Origin: Oopsacas minuta
Lineage: Eukaryota > Porifera > Hexactinellida > Lyssacinosida > Leucopsacidae
Length of the DNA: 64,000 bases
Assembly: GCA_024704765.1 (NCBI GenBank)
Contig: JAKMXF010000323.1
Span: 1 to 64,000, forward strand
Reading direction: 5' to 3'
The notes beneath the pieces were generated by a model. That model searched no databases and had not been told where the DNA came from. It worked only from the letters and a program-made list of their open reading frames with translations. Positions 34,931 to 45,404 of the stretch are shown one piece after another. Each line of letters opens with the position of its first letter. The first letter of the stretch is position 1. The position numbers were made by a program, and so were the translations under genes.

Positions 34931-36020
34931 TTACAGTGTTGTGGAAGTTGTCTTTTTCTGGTTAGATGAAAACCGGAAATATCGATACGATTGGATCTGG
35001 CCACATCCTCAATATAAGTAAATATATTTTCCTATTCTTTGTCGTACGAAATCATTCAAGGGTTGAAATAGTTGACGACCCCTATTTACTTGATCAGAAG
35101 GTATCAATCAATTAAGTGTGCCATAAAGAGTTAGTTGACAGCCGTTTTTGGAAACTGGGATATGTAGAAACGTAAGATAACAGTCAGAGTATCGAAACAT
35201 AACATAACAGTTTATTTAGAATAGAACTAACATATCTAAAGGAGCTAAAAATAGAATTTTAGATATTGTCCAGGCACAAAATTGTTTCCCGGGACGACGG
35301 TCAGTTGCCCCTGTGTAGCTACGCCACTATTATAGACATTTTATACCCAAGTTTCCAAGGCGCAGTGATCAATCCAGTACACTCTTGCCATTCCAAACAA
35401 GTCCTAAAGGTTATACAACTTTTGGAAAAGATTCAATAAAGTTGAAAAATAACTAATTGTATATATTTCTGGACAAATACATACGTAGTACTATGTTGGT
35501 ACATCATTTGTATAATGTCTCAATAGATCCGATAGTATTGATTTAATCCATTTCACTAACCGAACTAATTATTTTACTATTGGAACAGTGCTGTTTGAAA
35601 TAGCCCCAGGATATCATGGTATTATGTTCATTTCAAGATTGCTTCATAATCCCCGTAGATATATCAAAATGTATTATATGGGTATATGCTGTATGTGATC
35701 TGACCATAGCTTTGAAGGTTGCCAAGTTATCTGTGAATATTAGCAAAAATATGTCATCCATGGTCCCTACTATAACCATGGAACCCTCGAACTTTAGCCT
35801 GACAAATTTTCAATATTTTTGGTAGCAAGAACACAGTGTCATAAATTTTTGTTTATTTGGTTATTTCTGTTTTCAGACAATTCTAAGATCAGAAATTCGA
35901 TTCTGTCTGTGCTTTTATTGTATCATTAATAATGTTAGTGAAAATGTTGAAATTCGACTTATTGATTTTCGCTTCATATATACCCATTATACATTCGCAT
36001 GACAATATATTCATTGCAAT
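34931..36020. other. Non-coding stretch; one MITE-like end
   Basis: No supportable gene. The sequence CAGTTGCCCCTGTGTAGC (about 35308-35325) followed by TACGCCACTA looks like the right end of a hAT-type MITE (inward TAGTGGCGTAGCTACACAGG), but no left end was found. Confidence 0.45.
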
Positions 36021-36286
36021 AAGAGATAACTTATATATAGCTCAACTATACTATAGCTCAACTGGACTATAGTACATTCCTATTTTCTGTACTATACTAT
36101 AGTACAGTTTTAACTTTAAGACCAAGGCAACTAATTCAGGTTAAAGGATAATGTATTATCTTATCAAATTATCGGATTATTTATTTTTCTTTGTTCTTCA
36201 GGTCCAAAATTAATTTGATGTATATTTCTTCTTTTAACCCAGCGGTGGCTATGTTGTTCCATTAGGACCCCCTGTCACGAAATTTA

Positions 36287-36795
36287 CCCAGACCCCATAG
36301 CCAACAGTAGTCTTCATATTGGGGTCTAAAGAGACCCCATAGCCAACTATAATATTCTAATTGGGGTCTACAGACACCGCATAGCCTACTGTAGTCTTCA
36401 TTGTGGAGTATAGAGAGACCCCATAGCCTACTGTAATCTTAATATTGGGGTATAGAGAGACCCCATAGCCTACTGCAATCTTCATATTGGGGTCTATAGA
36501 GACCCCATAGCCTACTGCAATCTTCATATTGGGGTCTATAGAGACCCCATAGCCTACTGTATTCTTCATATTGGGGTATAGAGAGACCCCATAGCCTACT
36601 GTAGTCTTCATTTTGGAGTATACAGAGACCCTATAGCCTACAATAATCTTCTAATTGGGGTCTATAGAGACACCAAAGCCAACTGTAATCTTCTAATTGG
36701 GGTCTATAGAGACACCAAAGCCAACTGTAATCTTCTAATTGGGGTCTATAGAGACCCCATAGCCAATCGTAATCTTCTAATTGGGGTCCATAGAC
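36287..36795. repeat. 42-bp minisatellite inside the MULE
   Basis: About twelve units like GACCCCATAGCCTACTGTAA plus TCTTCATATTGGGGTCTATAGA, period about 42 bp (40-44). On the minus strand the units stay open as a 14-residue repeat of the form MKxxVGYGVSxxPN, because 42 is divisible by three. I regard that ORF (36357-36611) as a by-product and not a protein. Confidence 0.92.
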
Positions 36796-36799
36796 TCAC

Positions 36800-38027
36800 C
36801 CCTGAGACAATCTTTTGAGGTGGGAAGACCGATGTTCTTCTTATTACATTTTCTGCCTGATCACTTGGGCTACAGAGAGATCTTCACATCAATTTTGGCT
36901 AATTTGATCTTCTATGACTATTCTGATCAAACTTGAACAGCCAAGACCGAATGTTGCCAAATGTAGACTTAGGTGTGGTCATGATACATAATTATATACA
37001 AATCGGCCATACGTCATGCATATTTGTGGCTCATTGTATAGTTGCTAGTCGGCTTATTAAATTTCTTAAAGGTGCCAACAGCGGGGGCCTTGGGAATTTG
37101 TCGCGGATCCCCCCTCTCATCGGCCTAAGAAGAATTCGGAAACAATTAGGCATAAATATTCCTGGTACATTTTGTATTATTTGGTCCCGTATCGCCATAC
37201 AACTTTAGATATAATAAAATATTACGTTGTACCACTTTTGAAATGGATGTGCCGCACTTGAAAATAATGTAGTTATCAAAATGCCTCAGATATTGTCTGG
37301 TAGCGTGGGGAGCTAAGCCCTCCAAATAGTGTTGCTAAACTGTGAATTGCTCAAAGCCGGACACACCAACTTGTGTATTCCGAAATATCAGTATAAATTT
37401 CCCTTTTAAAGAAGTTATTTGTTGCCTCCTTTAGGTCAAAAGATACTGAATTATTAGTCCGTTATAACGAAGTCCGTTCATAACAACTCCAGGTGAACCT
37501 TTTGAAATTTATTACATAAAACTCCATATTCTACGAACTTGGCTTTAAGTTTCTGGTAGTAATTAATAAACAATGTGCATTTAACGTAAATCTGAGAGAC
37601 ATTTAATTATTTTGTTAATTATCAACCGCAAGTTGTAAGATAAGTTGTAAGATTTGGTATTATCAACCGCAGTATTCAGGCCTATCAGATTGTATCATTA
37701 ATTTGTCGTATATATATATAGGCTTGACTACCTTTATGTAAGAGCTTTACGATTGTTATCAACAATATCATTAAGTTAACCGGTATCACAAATTAGACTA
37801 GTTAATTAATCCGCTATCACTTGAAAAAGAAAATCTAGTATTGATTTCGGGGCAAAATGTATCGTTAATATCGGACAATTATAGTATATAGAAATTCTAG
37901 CAATCTCATTTCGCATCCCACCCCTCCAAGAATACAACAGCCCGTACGCCTAGGACTACGTGTATTTGAGTTCAAATTGCACCAGACTCAACCTCAGAGC
38001 AGAGAAAATACAGAATTCAGAGTCCTT
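36800..38027. other. MULE interior, no gene recognised
   Basis: Non-coding. The 91-codon ORF at 36933-37208 has no recognisable motif. A patch at 37460-37490 (GTCCGTTATAACGAAGTCCG) is reminiscent of pogo/Tigger-type ends but has no partner. Confidence 0.4.
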
Positions 38028-38105
38028 TACTGACGCTAAATTTGTCTATATCGGCCTCTTTGGCCAGTCCCTTTGGTGGCCGGTATAGACAAGTTTGACA
38101 GTAGA
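38028..38105. repeat. Short inverted repeat (hairpin)
   Basis: Arms of about 28 bp, TACTGACGCTAAATTTGTCT with ATATCGGCC against GGCCGGTATAGACAAGTTTG with ACAGTAG, around a loop of about 21 bp. A few mismatches and G-T pairs. Function unknown. Confidence 0.7.
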
Positions 38106-38154
38106 TGATTCTTGCCAATATTCTGCTGATTCTACCGATAAGAAGTAATGTACG

Positions 38155-38410
38155 ATTCACTGTTTAGAAAAGCATTCCCAAATTGTCTGTATTCTTAACA
38201 ATCTCAATCACTCTTCCAGTAGCTACTGCTGGTGTAGAAATAAGCTTCAGTAAGTTAAAGATGATAAAACATAACTAAAATCAACTATGCATCAAGAAAG
38301 GTTTGAGAACCTTGTTCTTCTTTCTTTAGAACATGAAATAGCTGATTTCTTGAACTATGGTAAAGTACCATATTACAGGAAATATTCATTCCATGAAAAA
38401 ACGCGAATTG
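38155..38410 (+). pseudogene. hAT transposase C-terminal tail, nested in the MULE
   Basis: With frame changes it reads KAFPN, then TISITLPVATAGVEISFSKL followed by KMIK, then MHQERFENLVLLSLEHEIAD followed by FLNY. This is the usual end of ZMYM1-like hAT transposases: PVA.A..ERSFS.LK.IK, then RL..L.LLSIE.EIA..LDF. Only the tail is present. Confidence 0.72.
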
Positions 38411-38629
38411 GAGTTGAACGTTTTCAAATACATGAAATTGTTGTGCATAAACAGTTATACAGTGGGCGACATCTCAAATTCTAAGTAGAGTCATTTTCAC
38501 TTCTTATGTTATAGAGTACTTAGTGAAAAGTTTGTTAATAAATTATGGAACTACAATGAGTAACTATGTACTTTACCAAGATATATTGCATTCATGCTAA
38601 TATCTACTTTTTTCAGTCTCGTGACGACC

Positions 38630-40983
38630 TTACTTTCGTTTTTGAGGGGGCCGTCCTCGACCAGGTGTCTTTTTAGGATTGGAAACTATTATTTTTTTAA
38701 ACTATATTGCGGTTTGATACTAAGCTAGTGTTTCATTCGACTCGAGGAAACAGGTGAACATTTTTCTTAGCTCTAACTGACATTCTTAGGACTTTCAGGA
38801 GTTTGAGAAGCGATTTGTGCAACGTCTTTACATTCTGCCATTAATATTTCATACCATTCATCTTTGGTTTTAGATGTGTTTTGTTGACACTATTGGAACT
38901 ATATTCTGTTTCGAAGAAAGTAGTTGGTTGAGAAGTCCAATCCTTTGCTGTTCAGTTTATAGACCAAAATATGCTAATTGCTCCTTTGGGCATATGTTTC
39001 AGGCTATTTTCTAAGTAAATGCGGAATATGTGACGGCAAGGGAATCCCCAGCAAGTTGGAAAGAGACAAGAACAATTTATTGTTGTTGTATGTCTCAATA
39101 GAACATCATTTTGACTTATAGTTTCTGACATAAGTCCTAAATCAGCTGCGTTTAACTGCTCATTGAGAATGACTTCTTGGTAATCCGGATTCTGGTCATT
39201 CAATTTCGAACCATTATCCGATGCTACCATTTTCTTCAGAAAATAGGTTTCTTCATTCTCCGATGAATTCTCTACTTGAAAAGATTTCTCGATTGAGTAA
39301 TTCAAAGATCTTATCTTCTGTGCTTTGCCTAAGTCATGAGCAAATGAGCTCAAATGTTCTTTTAAATATGCTACAATGGAATGCTGGTATGAGTAATCTG
39401 AATGAATTCCACTATCATTTCTAAGTAGAGCTCGTGTTGCTTTTCCTTCGCTTCTTTCAGAAATAGTCTGTCGATACTCCCCATTTTTTCGCAAGTTCAG
39501 TCAATAGTGTATGTCTGGTTAGAAAATGCTTAATAGCCGAGTAAACTGCTTCTGCTCTCTGGTTGAATATATTCCTAAAGTTAAATAACCCGAAATCCAT
39601 CTAGCAGCCCACTGTTTACTTCTGTCATATAAAACATCGAGCCACCTTTTTGTGTCTTTGTAGGTTTTTTCAGTCAATGAATCTTTGTTAGAATCAATTA
39701 TGTCAATTAATCTATTCCACTCTAATTCAAGATCCGTGCATGAAAGTGCATCCTGCTTCTTGCAAATCGACCAGCAGGATTTAAAGAAATTGTTTCAATT
39801 TTGTTTCGGGTCGTTTCTCTTACTTAGAATTGGTTTAATATGTGTAAGGATATTTTGAGAGAGGTGAAAAGTACACAATAGATGTGTAGTAGTATTAGTA
39901 GTAGTAACTAGAATATTATTTATTGCAGCTGCCATACCAGGGTCACCATCTGTGAATATGACATTTGGAGATTTGTGAAACGCAACAACAAATTCGCCAA
40001 AAATCCAATTAAAAGATCTTCGGTTTCGTTTGATAGAAGAGAACAAGCAAGAACGATCGTTCGTTCATAGGCATTGATGGTTGTAAAAGCTCCAAACTTA
40101 AGTCCATATTTGTTCATCCCATGAGAGGTATCATACAAAACTGGATTGTTCCCTAAATTTCAGACCATTGTCCTATACTTTCCTTGAGAACCCAAAATAC
40201 TTTATTGAGAGAACCATCTGAATCCGTACTCAAATTATACTACAAACCATATTTAGTTTGGTGCGAATGTAAAAATTCTGTAAAATTGGTTGCATCCAGA
40301 ATTCTTTCTTCCACACTTGGCGAGAATTCGTTGTAAGTATCACTATATTTCCAAGATATGGGCAGTGCACATCTGTAAGCTTCACTTTCTAAAGCTTGGT
40401 TAATCTTGGATGCAGAAATCCCCCATGTTTGAGCTTTATCCGAGTTCTATTAGTTCTTTAGGAATGCACCTTAGAGATGCCTCCTGCAAACTGGCCCATT
40501 CTTCACCACCAAATCATGACCTGTATGTTCCAAGTGGCCACCAGCAATGATCCATTCTGCAACACAACTTTCAATCCAAATTCTCAATCTATAACCACAT
40601 TTAAGCATAGAGGTTCTCCTCTTTTCCCCTTTTAACACAGTCTTTCCACTTCTGTGACAAGCTAACACTTTTGAAACCCCTTCTTACTAGTATCATATCT
40701 GTCCTCCCCAAATTAAGCTAAAACGCCCTCCACCGACGTGAAGATTGTAGGCCCATGAGTCAAGGTTCACCTTTGCTTCGTCAGTAGACTTCCATGGCCT
40801 TTGGGACATGTGCTCTGGTGAACAAATCTTTCTTATTCTCAAAATGTCATCAACAGTGCGGACGGTGTTCTTAAGTTGAAATGTTTGTATACTATTAGCA
40901 TTCTCCATTGGTGTGCTGTTTAGATCAGTATCCGATTCTTCTGTGGACTGTTCAGCTAGTGGTATTGTTGAATGAGCAGACAT
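38630..40983 (-). pseudogene. MULE transposase (FAR1-like), broken
   Basis: Minus strand. The start is near 40983 (MSAHSTIPLAEQSTEESDTD). A FAR1/WRKY-like DNA-binding region at about 40670-40470 has RTSMLKCGYRLRIWIESC and HTGHDL. The catalytic part holds YDTSHGMNKYGLKFGAFTTI (first Asp), VIFTDGDPGMAAAINNIL (second Asp) and HLLCTFHLSQNI. Downstream, 39494-38952 includes the SWIM zinc finger CSCLFPTCWGFPCRH, and near 38640 the basic tail NPKKTPGRGRPPQKRK. Several stops and frameshifts (for example after VCRRHL near 40470 and near 39795-40046) make it a relic. Family role: cut-and-paste transposition of the element. Confidence 0.83.
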
Positions 40984-41599
40984 CCCGATGTCTGGATAGT
41001 TGTAGTCAGAGTATGAGAATAACTCACCCGAATTTGTTAAATGTTGTGTTTCTTCTATTTCATTCGATTGAAATCGAAATTGTGGTATAAAAAGGACCTC
41101 ACACCTGGTAGGTATGTCTGAAAATCATTATTAGGAAATGGCATTATATAATATTCTGAGTTTATTTGATAATTCACCCGATTAATTGATGCAAGATAAT
41201 CGTCATGGAAGTTGATTTTAACAAGAATATGTTTTTGAAAGTAACAGGAAATGTTACCTATAGGATGACAAATAATATGAATTTAGATATGTGTTTATTT
41301 GTTTAGTTTATTTGTACTTGTTATTATTATATATCTTTATCAAATTAATATTCACTAATAAAACTGTACTATAGTATACTTAGTACAGAAAATAGGAATG
41401 TACTATAGTATGTATAGTTGAGCTATATACAAGTTATCTCTTTAAATAATGCTTTACTTAGATTGAGGTTGTCTACAGATTGTATTTGTTGATGGTTGGT
41501 GAAGAATTTGCAATCTGTTCCCAGATTCATTTAGAAATATGTCCGGATACTACATTGGACCTAGGCAAGTCAAGTATAATATAACACCCCGTACAAAAT

Positions 41600-41830
41600 T
41601 AGGTTTTGCGTATTATGCCTATTTTGGCATGGCAATGGATGATCAAGAGAAAATGTGGTCTCCTCACTTCTGCTGTGGATCATGTGGTTCGTCCTTATAA
41701 GGATTGCTATGTGGAACCCGAAAGTGTGTGCCATTTGCAATACCTTGAATTTGGAAAGAATTCGTTAACCACCATGATGACCGCTACTTTTGTATGGTAG
41801 ACACCATGTGTCACAAAATATTTTACGAAG
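41600..41830 (+). pseudogene. Fragment of a Cys-rich N-terminal transposase domain
   Basis: Reads YYAYFGMAMDDQEKMWSPHF, then C.GSCGSSL, a stop, GLLCGTRKCVPFAIP, another stop, and IWKEFVNHHDDRYFCMVD. The pattern DQ.K.W.PH..C..C, then MPFA(I/V)P.IW+E followed by H..D.YFCM, is the same domain that starts the transposase at 45405-47066. Two in-frame stops and nothing recognisable after it, so an isolated decayed fragment. Confidence 0.72.
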
Positions 41831-41934
41831 GGTACTCAATGGGATGGAAAAGGAAAATTCCGGTGTCTAAACTTGCTATCCAATAAAACTACGCGATACT
41901 GTAGTTTGTAAATGTAGGCTAGCACATTTGGTTG

Positions 41935-42420
41935 TTTGTATGTTTGTATGTCTATAATTGATTGAAGTAACATGAAGAACCCAGGCTGATTTTGGCATAC
42001 AGAAGTATTATTGGGCCTGGATACACATTATGAAAAATTATGATGTCAAAGTTACCTTCTTGGATTTTCGAAATGTCACATTATTTACCACAGCTTAGTC
42101 AATATACATTTATTCACAGGTACTCCTCAATGGGACAAATGTTCTGACGTCATGATTCGGAACAAAAGCTAACTGTACAAAAACATCAAAATTTCAAATT
42201 TCGGAGATTCTTAATGTATCAATACTCGAGGCACAAAGTGCCCAGATTACTATCAAAATGCGAGCCTCTCCTGTGTCACCACAGAAGGTCATTGAATGTA
42301 ATTTGTATGGACTATGGATAATATAGTCATACAATTTTAACTATTTTGCGCATTCTGGGCACGTTGTGCTGATTGTGTTCTGTCACGTATCGACCAACAC
42401 CACTCTACAGGATGGCAAAT
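41935..42420 (+). repeat. Dispersed repeat, copy B
   Basis: Second copy of the non-coding repeat at 14613-15130, same orientation, with several small deletions relative to it. It is followed within 40 bp by the maT element. Confidence 0.8.
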
Positions 42421-42459
42421 AATTTATGTCCCATATATTTGATGAAGTGTGGTTCCTTA

Positions 42460-43771
42460 CAGGGTGTCTAATAAGTTCTGTAATACATTGTCGCGCCTTA
42501 GACAGTAGCTATTAATATACTTATGAAGTAATCTTCTAGAATTTCTTGTAGCATTTTTGGCGCTCTTTCAAATTATACCAAGTATATATCATTCAAGTTG
42601 ATGATTTCCCAGAAAATCATGTTAGAAGAAATTCGTTCAAAAATTGTCACTTTTCACGAATCTGGATTTAGCAATAGTGAAATTCTAAAAAGGCTAAAAA
42701 ATAATAAATTGAATCCTATGTTGATCTATCGCACAATAAAACGATATATAGAGACTGGCAGCGTGTCCGACAGGAAACGAATTGGTCGTCCAAGATCCGC
42801 CCCCACACCAGCCCTGAAGAATAGTGTTAGATGTCGAATCCTAAGAAATCCCCGGCGTTCAATGCAAAAAACGTCTCGTGAATTCTGTGTCAATCACGAA
42901 ACGATGCGGAAATTGGTTGTAGAGGACCTAGGAATGAAGTCCTATAAGCGGAAAAATGTACACCATCTTAACGACTCCATACGTCGTAAGCGACTCGAAA
43001 GATGCATACAACTAAAAGCCCGATTCGCTCCTGGGACTGAAGATCAGATTCTCTTCTCAGATGAGAAGCTGTTCACCGTTGAGGAGGCAAGCAATCGTCA
43101 AAACGACCGTATACTTGCTTCTCGAAGTCAGGATATCCCAGAGAGCATCAAGTACATTGATAGAGTCCAGAAGCCTCTTTCTCTGAAGGTATGGGCGGAA
43201 GTGTCGGCAGACTCACGGACAAACCTGATTTTTGTCCTCTAAGGAGTGAAAATAAACTCCCAGACGTACAGAGAACTGGTCTTGGAGCCTGAAATTGCGT
43301 TTGCGGGTGAGAAGCTCTTTCAAAACCATCCTTGGACTTACCAACAAGACTCTGCGCCTGCACATGCTTCAAAAGTATCCCAGAGTTGGTTCCGTGAGGA
43401 AAATATCGATTTCATAAGTAAGGATGAATGGCCACCATCAAGCCCAGATTTAAACCCACTCGACTATTCTGTTTGGGCAAACTTGGAGAGCAGGGCCTGT
43501 GCGAAATCTCACAACAGTTTGGAGTCCCTCAAAGTTAGTTTGTTGAGTGAATGGCAGAAAATCCCACAGGAGGAGCTGCGAAAAGCTGTCCATCAGTTTC
43601 GGAGCAGACTAACTTCCGTAATTCATAAAAAGGGAGGCTATATTGAATGATACTTGTAATTTGTAATTAGGAACATAAGTCCTAAGAAAATAGAAAGTTT
43701 CATGGCTTTACAATGGATAAATTTGAAATTATTGGGGAATTGATATATAACAGAACTTATTAGACACCCTG
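42460..43771 (+). mobile_element. maT (DD37D) Tc1/mariner transposon
   Basis: A 1312-bp element starting CAGGGTGTCTAATAAGTTCT and ending with the complement, AGAACTTATTAGACACCCTG, flanked by TA on both sides (42458-42459 and 43772-43773). It holds a near-complete transposase gene. Confidence 0.93.
42598..43650 (+). pseudogene. maT transposase (DD37D), intact but for one stop codon
   Basis: Reads as 350 codons from ATG 42598 to TGA 43648-43650 with a single in-frame TAA at 43240-43242. The N-terminal helix-turn-helix region contains FHESGFSNSEILKRL and KRYIETGSVSDRKRIGRPRS (basic GRPR hinge). The first Asp is in ILFSDEKLF, the second in YQQDSAPAHAS and the third in SSPDLNPLDYSVW. Exactly 37 residues lie between the second and third, the DD37D hallmark of maT. 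The C-terminus runs to IHKKGGYIE. A later ATG at 42619 is also possible. The stop lies where relatives have a Lys-Gly-like turn, so it looks like a recent nonsense mutation. A relative with the stop reverted would be needed to mobilise it. Confidence 0.92.
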
Positions 43772-44559
43772 TATTAAAGAACCTGATGGAACAGGAATAG
43801 TGTAAGATAACTAAAAATAATATATTTCTAAGTATTCAAAGGTAATCTATATATTCTGAAAAAGCAAAACATTCTAGGCAAAGTGGAGAAGAATAGGGTG
43901 GCTACTGTTAAAGTATATTTGCAAGGGAAAAGACAGCAAAATATTGAACATTCTCAATTTCTCCAAATCGCGTAGGAAATTGATATATCGTGCTATTAAC
44001 AGATATAAGGACACTGGTAGTACCTCAGACAGGCAGAGAAGTGGACATCCAACATCTGCGACCATTACCCAGAAGAGAAAGTTATCCGTAGTCGGATTCA
44101 GCGAAATCCGCACCGTTCGATGCGAAGAATGGGGCTAGAACTCAATATATCAAGAGAATCGGTCCGAACAATTGTGAAGAGCGATATCGGCCAATTTCCT
44201 TACCAAAAATGGAAGGTTCACTATATTTCTGCACTGATTAAAGAAAAGAGACTAGCAAGGAGCAAGGTCTTACTCGCCCGGTTCGCAAGATTTGGCCTTG
44301 ATGAAATTTTGTTCTCGGATGAGAAATTATTCAAGTTCGAGCAGGCGTACAATCGTCAAAACTATCGAGTATTGTCCTCTTCTTCATCCTCCCTACCACA
44401 AGAGTATCGATGCGTCCAAAAGTTCAGAATCCTCAGTCAGAGATGGTTTGGCGGGGGGTTCCACAAATGGCCGTACCCCAAAGCTTTTTATCCCACTGGG
44501 CGTAAAATAAACGCTGTTAAGTATCTGAAGCTAGTTCAGACCAAGGATTGGCAAACCAC

Positions 44560-45400
44560 GGGCAGCTTGTGTTTTGGAACCGACCCGCTTGGCTTAAGTT
44601 ATTTTAGTACTCTAAGTATTTGATCACTGTCTAACTTCCTTACGCAATCGGAAGTTTGGTCACATGGAAAATTTGATTAAGTGATCTGGGAGATATAAAT
44701 TGACACAAAGTGAACTTTCCCCTATACCTTCCTGACCTATCAATGAATTCGTTTGTAATTTCTATTACTAGTAGTGTATCTTGGTACGGCTTCGAAATTT
44801 TCAAGAAGCAGCTGCATTGCTCTCATTAAATAGTAATAATTAATTATTATGTATCCAGTGAACATTTGATTTAACGGCACTCGTTTAGGCAGGCCAAAAA
44901 TGCCACTATATCCGATCTGTCGCTAAATCCGAGAAAGCAAAAGAAAAGCGCTTCCTTTTGCCAACTCCGCTTGAATCCATGACAATGATATTTCAGCATT
45001 ACATTGTACGTACAATATCTTTAATATGCATTTTCGTAAGAAGCCAGGTGCTGTTGATTCAAAACAAGGGAGACTATCATTCCTTTACAATTTAATCAAT
45101 TACACTGATATACAACATTTTGATGATCTTCTTTTTCTATTATTTTTGCATAGTGTAGATATATATTGAGAATTATTAAGTATTATTTTCATTCTCAAGT
45201 GTACTAAAAGTAGGAAATTTCTATTTAGTTATTTCGGTCTTTTAATTGACTATATCGTCAAAATATTTCTAATTTCAATTCTACACATCACCCTTATCCA
45301 ATTTATTTGGTTTCAATTACTTATATGATGTAAATTGCCTCTAATAGTAGTTATAATCTGTTTGATTCCACTCGACATTTAGTTTATCTTGTTCATTTTA
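44560..45400. other. Interior of the hAT-type insertion, no gene recognised
   Basis: Non-coding. The patch ATTTAACGGCACTCG (44870) and the complement of 49232-49262 (ATTTAACGACATTGG) may be the ends of another inverted-repeat element. The match is short and not conclusive. Confidence 0.4.
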
Positions 45401-45404
45401 TTGT

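Larger units (their letters stand above)
36021..41442 (-). mobile_element. MULE (Mutator-like) transposon, broken
   Basis: Terminal inverted repeats of about 84-92 bp: AAGAGATAACTTATATATAG... at 36021-36112 pairs with the complement of 41359-41442. Landmarks include TAGCTCAACTATAC, GTACATTCCTATTTTCTGTA and ACTATAGTACAGTTTTA. The left arm has one extra short internal repeat. The minus-strand gene encodes a FAR1/MULE-type transposase. I could not see a matching 8-11-bp target duplication, so the flanks have decayed or the true tips differ by a few bases. The interior also holds a 42-bp minisatellite and a hAT tail. Confidence 0.82.

Noticed and set aside
36357-36611. Repetitive protein of 14-residue units
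   Set aside because: Explained by the 42-bp minisatellite being a multiple of three; no start context or flanking coding sequence.
43148-43372. 74-codon minus-strand ORF
   Set aside because: Antisense shadow of the maT transposase.
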